From an uncultured Methylococcaceae bacterium (GTDB lineage Bacteria > Pseudomonadota > Gammaproteobacteria > Methylococcales > Methylomonadaceae): a DNA stretch of 5,032 nucleotides. The stretch spans positions 1 through 5,032 of the forward strand of contig CAIUYS010000672.1 of NCBI GenBank assembly GCA_903903365.1. The letters are read 5' to 3'. Positions 1-5,032 of the stretch are shown here, piece by piece (position 1 is the first letter of the stretch; the number at the start of each line of letters is the position of its first letter). Under the pieces are notes generated by a model. That model did not search any database and was not told the DNA's origin. It saw nothing but the letters and a program-made list of their open reading frames with translations. The position numbers and the translations under genes are program-made.

Positions 1-15
1 GAGCCATTTGCGCTG
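1..15 (+). repeat. Left terminal inverted repeat of the IS
   Basis: The sequence GAGCCATTTGCGCTG is the exact reverse complement of 1891-1905. A perfect 15-bp inverted match within 5 kb is unlikely by chance, and the two copies bracket a transposase gene. The repeat touches the window edge, so its outer limit is unknown. Confidence 0.7.
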
Positions 16-28
16 CCCTGTAGCCTTT
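16..28 (+). repeat. Left subterminal repeat of the IS
   Basis: CCCTGTAGCCTTT lies just inside the left terminal repeat and matches the reverse complement of 1733-1745 at 12 of 13 positions. TAGCCT recurs at 37-42, and CTGTAG (18-23) pairs with CTACAG (41-46) as a possible small hairpin. Such subterminal motifs can be transposase binding sites; that role is inferred. If the terminal-repeat reading is wrong, this could instead be the true IS end. Confidence 0.4.
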
Positions 29-147
29 CATTTATCTAGCCTACAGAGCGACCTAAAAATCGTTTACCCCAAATTTTCACGGTAGAATCAGGGTTTGAGA
101 GATACGATCACGGTTATTTTCGGGTTTTCACCCCAAGAAATAGTCTG

Positions 148-173
148 TTGATAGTAGTGCGTTGTGTTATAAT
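148..173 (+). promoter_or_regulatory. Possible promoter for the transposase gene
   Basis: A perfect TATAAT lies at 168-173, 34 bp before the GTG start. The best -35 candidate is TTGATA at 148-153, but the spacer is only 14 bp; at the ideal 17 bp spacing the hexamer is a poor CTGTTG. A weak promoter would be normal for a transposase gene. Confidence 0.35.
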
Positions 174-198
174 TAACCCATTGATAATTATACTAATT

Positions 199-205
199 AG
201 GTGAT
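199..205 (+). promoter_or_regulatory. Ribosome binding site supporting the GTG start of the transposase
   Basis: AGGTGAT is complementary to the 3' end of 16S rRNA in its GGTGATC part. Allowing for its register, the distance to GTG at 208 equals a normal spacing of about 6 nt after a GGAGG core. This, and the lack of an in-frame ATG before base 370, decides the GTG start. Confidence 0.5.
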
Positions 206-207
206 TT

Positions 208-1695
208 GTGACTCAGATAGCCGCCGCATTATTTGCTTGGGATGCCGTTGAAGCCCGTTCGGATCTGGAGCGTTTTTTCCTGGTTCGTGATAATCTCCCC
301 GACGGTGATTTGATCGCCGCCCTGGAAGCGAAACGCGGGCTGGGTCGTGATGATTACCCGGTGATTCCTATGTGGAATGCAATAATTGCTGGCGTGGTTT
401 TTCAGCATGAGTCTATTGAATTGTTGCAGCGAGAGCTATCCCGAAATCCCTCCTTGTTACAAGCGTGTGGCTTTAATGTTTTACCTCTACAAAAAAAGCC
501 GGTGGCGCAGTTGGTGAAGAATGAGCTCACCGGGCGGATGGATGTGGTTTGGCCGCAACCGGAAGCTCCCTATTATTCGGTACCCAATAGCTGGAATTTT
601 TCGCGCTTTTTGAATAATCTCATTGCGATCGAAACAGAACAAGCACTGGTTAGCCAAATACTCATCGATTTGCGTGCACAGTTGATGGCCGTGTTACCTG
701 ATTTTGGTCAACATCTGGGCTACGATGGCAAAGCCATCGATAGCAACAGCACCGGACAAGTCAATAGCAAGAGCGGACTCTTTTCAGACCCTGATGCCGA
801 TTGGGGTCATCACGAAACAGTCGGTGTGAATACCAAAACCGGTGCTCCCTGGAAGCAAGTGAAGAGCTGGTTTGGCTATGGCCTGCACCTGATTGCCGAC
901 ACCCACTACGAAATACCGGTGGCGTTTCATCTGACCCCCGCCTCTCATTCTGAGCAGGTTGAACTGCGGGTCATGCTTGACGAGTTGTTCGAACAAACGC
1001 CCAAACTGGCCGAGCGCTGCGCGGATTTTAGTGCGGATCGCGGCTTGGATTGCGCCGAAACCAAGGCCAAGCTGTGGGATGAGTTTCTTATCCGTCCACT
1101 CATCGACACCCGCGCCTTGTGGCGGTCAGAAAAACAAGATCCCGATTATGACCCCAGCCAACCTATTACGCGTCCTCTCTACCCCGATCGGGCGGATACT
1201 ATTGTGTATACCGAGAAAGGCACGGTGCATTGTGTTTGTCTGGTCACCGGCATTCAACGCGATTTAGCCTTTCAGGGTTTCGAAGCCGATCGGGACACCT
1301 TGAAATATCGCTGCCCGGCGATGGCTTATGGCCTGGACTGCCGATGTCAAGCCCAATGCCACGCCGCCGGACAAGTCAATCCGGGCGACTATGGACGTAT
1401 TGTCCGCATTAACATCACGGAGCAAAATCGGCGCATCTTCGTTCCGACACCGCATGGCAGTCCCTCCTGGAAGCGCGGCTATGCCCGCCGCAGCGCCTTG
1501 GAACGCATCAACAACCGCATCGACAATAGCTTCTGTTTTGAAAAGCACTTTATCCGGGGGCAGGCCAAAATGAAAACCCGCATGGGGCTGGCACTGGCGG
1601 TTATGATGGCGATGGCGTTAGGCCATGTGAAGGCAGGGCGTATTGAGCAGATGCGTTCGCTGATTCAGCCGATTCCGCTTCGAAAAACGGGTTAA
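208..1695 (+). CDS. IS transposase, DDE superfamily (IS1182/IS5-like)
   Basis: This 495-residue protein should cut and join the ends of the surrounding insertion sequence. The N-terminal part (about 45-95, with PVIPMWNAIIAGVVFQHESI) resembles the DUF772-type DNA-binding region of IS5/IS1182 transposases. Candidate catalytic residues are Asp173 in YDGKAID, Asp277 in SADRGLD and Glu432 in RRSALERINNRID; the last has the conserved Y-(2)-R-(3)-E-R layout of this superfamily. Between the second Asp and the Glu is a long insert with clustered cysteines (Cys342, 344, 369, 378, 380, 384), possibly a metal-binding module. The C-terminus (HFIRGQAKMKTRMGLALAVM) is a typical family ending. The frame is unbroken and no catalytic residue is visibly lost, so the element may still be active. 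It is visibly richer in GC than the genes to its right. Transposase identity is firm; the exact IS family is not. Confidence 0.9.
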   Translation: MTQIAAALFAWDAVEARSDLERFFLVRDNLPDGDLIAALEAKRGLGRDDYPVIPMWNAIIAGVVFQHESIELLQRELSRNPSLLQACGFNVLPLQKKPVAQLVKNELTGRMDVVWPQPEAPYYSVPNSWNFSRFLNNLIAIETEQALVSQILIDLRAQLMAVLPDFGQHLGYDGKAIDSNSTGQVNSKSGLFSDPDADWGHHETVGVNTKTGAPWKQVKSWFGYGLHLIADTHYEIPVAFHLTPASHSEQVELRVMLDELFEQTPKLAERCADFSADRGLDCAETKAKLWDEFLIRPLIDTRALWRSEKQDPDYDPSQPITRPLYPDRADTIVYTEKGTVHCVCLVTGIQRDLAFQGFEADRDTLKYRCPAMAYGLDCRCQAQCHAAGQVNPGDYGRIVRINITEQNRRIFVPTPHGSPSWKRGYARRSALERINNRIDNSFCFEKHFIRGQAKMKTRMGLALAVMMAMALGHVKAGRIEQMRSLIQPIPLRKTG

Positions 1696-1732
1696 AATCG
1701 TATCGAGGCGATCCACAACAGCAGCTGATTAT

Positions 1733-1745
1733 AAAGGCTACGGGG
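1733..1745 (-). repeat. Right subterminal repeat of the IS
   Basis: AAAGGCTACGGGG is the inverted counterpart of 16-28 with one mismatch. It lies about 145 bp inside the right terminal repeat, whereas its partner lies immediately inside the left one. This asymmetry is why I treat it as subterminal or fortuitous rather than as the element end. Confidence 0.4.
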
Positions 1746-1751
1746 TTCTAT

Positions 1752-1798
1752 TGCCTAAATATAGGCGCCAATGCGTTTTTTCGATATTAGGCACCTAA
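1752..1798. repeat. Cluster of nested palindromes in the IS 3' non-coding region
   Basis: TGCCTAAATAT (1752-1762) is the reverse complement of ATATTAGGCA (1784-1793) apart from one missing T. Each arm also forms its own small hairpin: GCCTA-AATA-TAGGC at 1753-1766 and TTAGG-CA-CCTAA at 1787-1798. GGCGCC (1764-1769) is palindromic too. The TAGGC/CCTA unit therefore appears four times in alternating orientation. It may help end transcription or shape the IS end; no function is proven. Confidence 0.45.
1764..1781 (+). terminator. Weak terminator-like hairpin after the transposase gene
   Basis: A short stem (CGC at 1766-1768 with GCG at 1773-1775, extendable by G-U pairs) has a CAAT loop and is followed by six T residues (1776-1781). 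The stem is short, so this is a marginal call. It lies about 70 bp past the transposase stop. Confidence 0.25.
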
Positions 1799-1890
1799 AA
1801 TCTTAAGATGCCGTGTTTGTGAGTCGCCCAAAACAATATTTTGAGACGAAATACCCACCCCTTTTTCGCCCGTGAATCTGGAAAGCGTTA

Positions 1891-1905
1891 CAGCGCAAAT
1901 GGCTC
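1891..1905 (-). repeat. Right terminal inverted repeat of the IS
   Basis: The sequence CAGCGCAAATGGCTC mirrors bases 1-15 without mismatch. The match stops at the inner edge (1890 versus 16). From 1906 the sequence continues as a Dcm-type methyltransferase (residues MGFSDK from 1910), so this is the likely right end of the element. Confidence 0.7.
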
Positions 1906-2167
1906 TATTATGGGTTTTAGTGACAAGACTTATTTCTCGTGGGATGATTTACAAATACCGGCCATCGGGCCGCGCCTGTCCAGCATATTATATCCACAGG
2001 AGGGCAGCGAAACACCTGAAGAACCCTACACGAACGGAACGCAGACTATTATTAACAGTAAATACACCTTAACCGACAATTTATGGACTCATCTTCAGGC
2101 TTATGCAGCAAAACATCGTGTGGCCGGTAATAATTTCGTCTTTGGCTTGATGGACTTGTTTCAATGA
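1906..2167 (+). pseudogene. dcm: Dcm-type cytosine-C5 DNA methyltransferase, internal fragment
   Basis: The open frame gives MGFSDKTYFSWDDL (from 1910), then GPRLSSIL, then KYTLTDNLWTHLQAYAAKHR (2060-2119) and GNNFVFGL (to 2149), ending at TGA 2165-2167. This matches the stretch of Dcm/EcoRII-type C5 methyltransferases from the VGF after motif VIII through the KYTLSDKLW segment to GNGFGFGL. Motifs I, IV (catalytic Pro-Cys) and VI are absent. So are the RTLSARYYKDGSEIL segment and motifs IX-X. Only about 86 of roughly 400 residues remain, so this cannot methylate DNA. The frame stays open upstream to TTG 1841, but that part lies inside the insertion sequence and shows no methyltransferase similarity. 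The left break coincides with the IS end; the right break, near 2150, is a separate deletion. Identification is from remembered family consensus. Confidence 0.78.
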
Positions 2168-2230
2168 TTACAAAAGTGGCAAAAATCATGACTCCGCATA
2201 TTTTGACAAGGGTTTCAGCAAACGATAAAC

Positions 2231-2234
2231 AGGA
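2231..2234 (+). promoter_or_regulatory. Ribosome binding site of the HNH endonuclease gene
   Basis: AGGA lies 5 nt upstream of ATG 2240 and supports that start. Confidence 0.5.
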
Positions 2235-2239
2235 ATCTA

Positions 2240-3016
2240 ATGGCAACTAGAATAAACTGGTCTCGCGATCAATTGCTGATTGCTTTTAATTTATACTGCC
2301 AAATGCCTTTCGGGAAAATGCACTTTCGCAATCCAGAAATCATTAAATACGCTGAAATAATTGGTAGAACGCCATCAGCATTAGCTATGAAGTTAGTCAA
2401 TATTGCCAGTCTTGACCCTGCCATAACGTCTACAGGACGTAGCGGTTTAAAAGGCGCGTCATCATCCGATAAAGCTATGTGGGAAGAAATGCAATCAGAT
2501 TGGGATCGCTTCGCCAATGAGGTGCAAAAAGCAACAAGTGCATTTGAAATAGATGAATTGTCGATAGATGATAAAGATACTTCTGAGCTAAATGAATTCA
2601 TTGATTACACCGGAAGTAACAAAACAGTCCAAACTACAACCCGCGTTGGTCAGAATCTTTTCCGGCGCTCGGTACTCAGTGCTTACGAATATAAGTGCTG
2701 CATTACTGGGTTAGCTATTTCAAAATTGTTGGTGGCTAGTCACATTATTCCGTGGCGAGTTGATACAGAAAATCGTCTAAATCCAAGCAATGGTCTTTGT
2801 TTATCGATGCTGCACGATAAAGCTTTTGATGTCGGCATATTAACGATATTGGAAGATATGACTATCAGCGTTTCACAAAAATGTACGGATGATACCGATC
2901 AATTTTTTAATTCTGCTCTGTTGGCTTATGATGGAAAACCTATTTTTTCACCAAAAAAATTTAAACCCCATGCTGAGTTTCTTGCTTACCACCGAGAACA
3001 TGTTTTTGAGAAATAG
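2240..3016 (+). CDS. HNH endonuclease (HNH_2-type), likely restriction enzyme
   Basis: This 258-residue protein probably cuts double-stranded DNA in the cytoplasm as a type II-style restriction endonuclease. The N-terminal part (about 7-90: WSRDQLLIAFNLYCQMPFGK, RNPEII, GRTPSALAMKL) matches the region that precedes HNH domains in a widespread family of putative restriction enzymes and looks helical, perhaps DNA-reading. A less conserved acidic linker (about 100-130) follows. The C-terminal nuclease domain starts near RVGQNLFRRSVL (135-146), then KCCITGL (152-158), ASHIIPW with His168, NPSNGLCL with Asn184, and LHDKAFD with His192. Together these form the H-N-H metal-binding and catalytic set, and all are present. 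The ORF is complete, with no frameshift. It sits between methyltransferase and vsr remnants, so it was probably one gene of a restriction-modification cassette. Target site is unknown. Family firm, restriction role inferred. Confidence 0.85.
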   Translation: MATRINWSRDQLLIAFNLYCQMPFGKMHFRNPEIIKYAEIIGRTPSALAMKLVNIASLDPAITSTGRSGLKGASSSDKAMWEEMQSDWDRFANEVQKATSAFEIDELSIDDKDTSELNEFIDYTGSNKTVQTTTRVGQNLFRRSVLSAYEYKCCITGLAISKLLVASHIIPWRVDTENRLNPSNGLCLSMLHDKAFDVGILTILEDMTISVSQKCTDDTDQFFNSALLAYDGKPIFSPKKFKPHAEFLAYHREHVFEK

Positions 3017-3025
3017 AAAATAGTT

Positions 3026-3343
3026 ATGAATATTCGATTTGAGTACCTTTATAGAGATGTAGGCAATTTTAAGAACTGGGGCGAGCTAGTTTTTTCCAAT
3101 CCTCACAATATCAATGTCAATCTTGTTAAATCAATGGCCGAAAATGTACTAATTGATCAAGCCTATTTTGTAGCAAGCAAAGCTGACGTCCCTGATTTAC
3201 ATTTTAAAGAATATAACGTGCAACTCGATCACGGCTGGCATGAGCTTCATATTTTTGTACCAACCGAAGAAGCACCCAATGATCCCTGCGGTCGAAATAT
3301 AGAAGAATTTATTGAATCGCTTCGGTGTGCAGCGTCAGAATAA
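3026..3343 (+). CDS. Conserved-looking small protein of unknown function, partner of the HNH gene
   Basis: I do not recognise a named family. The protein has 105 residues, is acidic, and has no signal peptide, membrane segment, cysteine pair or obvious DNA-binding helix-turn-helix. Distinctive patches are FEYLYRDVGNFKNWGELVFSNP (about 5-26), LIDQAYFVASKADVPDLHF (about 42-60), LDHGWHELHIF (about 67-77) and a C-terminal EEFIESLR helix. It resembles small hypothetical proteins I recall beginning with a YLYRDxGNxKNxGEVVFSNP pattern. ATG 3026 follows the endonuclease stop by 9 bp with only a weak upstream purine run, so it is probably translated by coupling and belongs to the same operon. Possible roles are a nuclease partner, inhibitor or regulator; the sequence does not decide between them. 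Confidence 0.65.
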   Translation: MNIRFEYLYRDVGNFKNWGELVFSNPHNINVNLVKSMAENVLIDQAYFVASKADVPDLHFKEYNVQLDHGWHELHIFVPTEEAPNDPCGRNIEEFIESLRCAASE

Positions 3344-3482
3344 AAATAAACTATTTTAGAATTATTAACATCGCATTTTTTCTTCAAAATATTGTTAGTC
3401 CATAATTATATAAGTTGTAATAAAAGTCCACCCAAGTGTAGTGCTCAATGTTATACATACCTCCGGTCGAGCCCTTTTTAGG

Positions 3483-3890
3483 GATACAATTATCCGAAGT
3501 CGCATGATGGCAGGTATCAAGGGAAAGAATACCTAACCGGAACGGTTGGTTCGCAGCCTGTTGCGTCGTCAGGGTTTTCGGTTCCGGCTGAATGTCCGTG
3601 AACTGCCCGGAAAACCGGATATTGTCTTGCCACGTTACCACGCTGTTATATTTGTGAATGGCTGTTTTTGGCACGGTCATGACTGTGCCCGTTTTAAATG
3701 GCCAAAAACCCGCACAGACTACTGGCGACATAAAATTGAAGGCAATCGCGCCAATGACCAAAAAGTGACTCCGGCATTGCTTGCGACTGGATGGCGCGTG
3801 GGCATAGTAACAAGTAATTTTTTTGCGGATAACCGTCTTTTTTCATTTGACGCCAACCAACTCCCGCCAATCGGTCGTATAGCGGGGTGA
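3483..3890 (+). pseudogene. vsr: Very short patch repair (Vsr) endonuclease, inactivated by ochre stop and 3' truncation
   Basis: Vsr nicks DNA next to T:G mismatches left by deamination of 5-methylcytosine at Dcm sites. In one frame the sequence reads DTIIRSRMMAGIKGKNT, then TAA (3534-3536), then PERLVRSLLRRQGFRFRL, GKPDIVLP, FVNGCFWHGHDC, FKWPKTRTDYWRHKI and GWRVGIV. The TAA stands where the family has Lys in NTKPE, so one base change broke the gene. The Glu two codons later corresponds to E. coli Glu25 and the Asp at 3618-3620 to Asp51. The family's usual THGCFWH or VHGCFWH is here VNGCFWH. After 3809 the expected VWEC and C-terminal helices are missing; the frame runs through unrelated bases to TGA 3888-3890, overlapping the umuC 3' end. 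No convincing original start is visible. Restart at TTG 3546 would omit the Glu. Confidence 0.85.
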
Positions 3891-5032
3891 TACTCGCTCT
3901 GCTTTCGGCTTCCATGATTTATCAAAGCCAGTGGCGGCTACTGAAATAGCCTTAGGAAAGCGTTGGTTGACCTGATCCATAGCCGCCATTAAGGGACGGT
4001 TTTCCGTGGGCAAGCCGCACTCTACAAAATCGAACAATTCAAGCTGGCCAGGTGCTGATTGTGATTGAAGTTGGCTAAGCTGCACACCGCATTTTTGGTA
4101 GCCGTAACCGGTTTTGAAGATCGCCGTTAGCAAACGGTTGGCGGTGGTAATCAGTGTGCGGGTGTCTTGGGTAGCGGTATCGAGCTTGAAAGTGGCCGAA
4201 CGTTGATATTGCGGTTCTTGGGTATTGAACGGACTGGTTCTGATAAAAACCGTGATACAGCCGGTCACGGAATGTTGTTTTCTGAGTTTTTCGGCGGCCC
4301 GACTGCAAAACTCGGCTAAGGCTGCGGACAATTCTTTGTACTCGGTCAGTCGGCGACTAAAACTGCGGGAACAGACAATCTGCTGTTTGTTGGCGGCAAT
4401 CTCTTGTAGTTCCAAACAGGGAATGCCGTTTAATTCCATCACGGTTCTGGCGACCACAATAGTAAACCGGCTTTGAATGCGTTCGCTGGATTGTGACGCC
4501 AAATCCCAAACACTATGTATGCCAAGTTGATTTAATTTTGCCGTGGTGCGCGAACCAATGCCCCACACTTCGCCAACCGGTACGATGCGCATCAGTTTTT
4601 CCCGGCGCACCGGGTCTGACAAATCCAACATGCCGCCGGTTTTTAGCCACTTTTTGGCTGCGAAATTCGCCAGTTTGGCCAGTGTTTTAGTCGGTCCCAT
4701 GCCCACACAGATGGGAATGCCGGTGGCACGGACGACCGCTTTTCTGATTCGGTGACCATAAGCAACGGGGTCTTGGTGGCAAACGCCCGTCAAATCCAAA
4801 AATGCCTCGTCGATGGAATAGACTTCAAGTCTAGGCGCGAATTCTTCTAAAATTGACATTACCCTCGATGACATGTCTGCGTACAACGAATAGTGGGATG
4901 AAAACAGCTGGATCTGGTGTTGATTGACCAGTTGCTGAATCTGGAACAGCGGTACCCCCATTTTTATCCCCAGGTCTTTCACTTCCTTGCTGCGGGCAAC
5001 CACGCAACCATCATTATTACTGAGCACGACCA
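3843..5032 (-). CDS. umuC: DNA polymerase V catalytic subunit UmuC (5' end outside window)
   Basis: This Y-family translesion polymerase gene is partial: 395-396 codons are visible and the first roughly 28-30 residues, including the first catalytic Asp, lie beyond the right edge. The frame enters as VVLSNNDGC; the GTG at 5027-5025 is an internal Val, not a start. Numbering from that codon, features are SSHYSLYADMS (43-53), the catalytic SIDEAFLD (71-78), VGMGPTKTLAKLAN (108-121), a helix-hairpin-helix thumb around VWGIGSRTTAKLNQLGI (154-170), and a little-finger domain starting near CSRSFSRRL (219-227). QLELFD (328-333) is the beta-clamp binding motif. A DUF4113-type tail follows (about 345-394, with FDKSWKPKAERVSPRYTTDW). 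All visible parts look functional. Partner umuD would be expected upstream, to the right. It is normally SOS-induced, but any LexA box is off-window. It converges on the vsr relic. Confidence 0.95.
   Translation of the reverse strand, partial: VVLSNNDGCVVARSKEVKDLGIKMGVPLFQIQQLVNQHQIQLFSSHYSLYADMSSRVMSILEEFAPRLEVYSIDEAFLDLTGVCHQDPVAYGHRIRKAVVRATGIPICVGMGPTKTLAKLANFAAKKWLKTGGMLDLSDPVRREKLMRIVPVGEVWGIGSRTTAKLNQLGIHSVWDLASQSSERIQSRFTIVVARTVMELNGIPCLELQEIAANKQQIVCSRSFSRRLTEYKELSAALAEFCSRAAEKLRKQHSVTGCITVFIRTSPFNTQEPQYQRSATFKLDTATQDTRTLITTANRLLTAIFKTGYGYQKCGVQLSQLQSQSAPGQLELFDFVECGLPTENRPLMAAMDQVNQRFPKAISVAATGFDKSWKPKAERVSPRYTTDWRELVGVK

Larger units (their letters stand above)
1..1905 (+). mobile_element. 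Complete insertion sequence, DDE transposase type (IS1182/IS5-like)
   Basis: A single intact transposase gene is framed by non-coding DNA of nearly equal length, 207 bp on the left and 210 bp on the right. The first 15 bases of the window reappear as an exact reverse complement at 1891-1905, which I read as terminal inverted repeats; they may extend beyond the left edge. To the right of 1905 a Dcm-type methyltransferase reading frame begins mid-gene, as expected if the element inserted into that gene. A target-site duplication cannot be checked because the left flank is outside the window. A rival right boundary is 1745, where an imperfect 13-bp inverted repeat pairs with 16-28. I prefer 1905 because that repeat is longer and perfect and ends where recognisable methyltransferase sequence resumes. 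Family assignment rests on protein style only. Confidence 0.72.

Noticed and set aside
1841..1905. TTG start at 1841 for a 108-residue protein containing the dcm fragment
   Set aside because: The first 21 codons lie within the IS end and show no methyltransferase similarity; any translation from there would be a fortuitous fusion.
2158..2227. Alternative frame reading FNDYKSGKNHD as a shifted remnant of the dcm segment YYKDGSEIL
   Set aside because: Only a few residues agree (Y, K, G) and the spacing from FGL is about ten codons too short; the following residues do not resemble dcm.
2203..2229. Perfect TTGACA (2203-2208) upstream of the HNH gene as a promoter
   Set aside because: The best -10 (GATAAA, 2224-2229) has only a 15-bp spacer and would start transcription at or after the ribosome binding site, so the gene would lack a usable leader.
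3341..3358. AAAATA-AAC-TATTTT hairpin after the small ORF as a terminator
   Set aside because: The stem is pure A-T with no GC pairs and no following T tract.
3384..3761. Minus-strand open frame of 125 codons over the vsr relic, ending in MYNIEHYTWVDFYYNLYNYG
   Set aside because: It runs antisense to clear Vsr coding sequence, and the GGAGGT before its inner ATG (ATG just after it) leaves no spacing for ribosome binding. It resembles no protein I know.
1906..3840. Apparent lack of CCWGG sites in the restriction-cassette region
   Set aside because: At this length and base composition only about two are expected, so absence is not informative, and the methyltransferase specificity is unknown.
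3825..3843. Hairpin GCGG-ATAA-CCGT plus T run as a terminator between vsr and umuC
   Set aside because: The stem has only three Watson-Crick pairs and one G-U pair; too weak to call.
4075..4755. Several short open frames on both strands inside umuC
   Set aside because: They lie within a clearly conserved polymerase coding frame and show no independent signals.

Overview
The window looks like gammaproteobacterial DNA. The UmuC has a C-terminal DUF4113-type tail and a QLELFD clamp motif, and the Dcm and Vsr remnants fit that group; a methylotroph such as a Methylococcales member is possible but is only an impression from protein style. The theme is a decayed DNA-modification and restriction locus, interrupted by an insertion sequence on the left and abutting a DNA repair polymerase gene on the right.

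Layout. Bases 1-1905 are best read as one complete insertion sequence. A DDE transposase (208-1695) sits between 207 and 210 bp of non-coding DNA, and the outermost 15 bases (1-15 and 1891-1905) are perfect inverted repeats of each other. Directly to its right, 1906-2167 encodes an 86-residue piece of a Dcm-type cytosine-C5 DNA methyltransferase with no start, no catalytic motifs and no C-terminal motifs. Then come two intact, tightly spaced plus-strand genes: an HNH endonuclease (2240-3016) and a 105-residue protein of unknown function (3026-3343). After about 140 bp with no recognisable gene there is a vsr (very short patch repair endonuclease) pseudogene (about 3483-3890), with an in-frame ochre stop near its N-terminus and a lost C-terminus. 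Convergent to it, on the minus strand, umuC (3843-5032) runs off the right edge; only its first residues are missing.

How the parts fit. dcm, HNH endonuclease, small ORF and vsr look like one former type II-style restriction-modification/repair cassette. The methyltransferase and the mismatch endonuclease are both broken, while the endonuclease and the small protein remain open. A nuclease ORF that outlives its cognate methyltransferase is the most interesting biological point: the nuclease may be inactive, may be protected by another methylase, may depend on modification, or may be restrained by its small partner. The insertion sequence also gives a testable prediction: the 5' half of dcm should lie just left of base 1.
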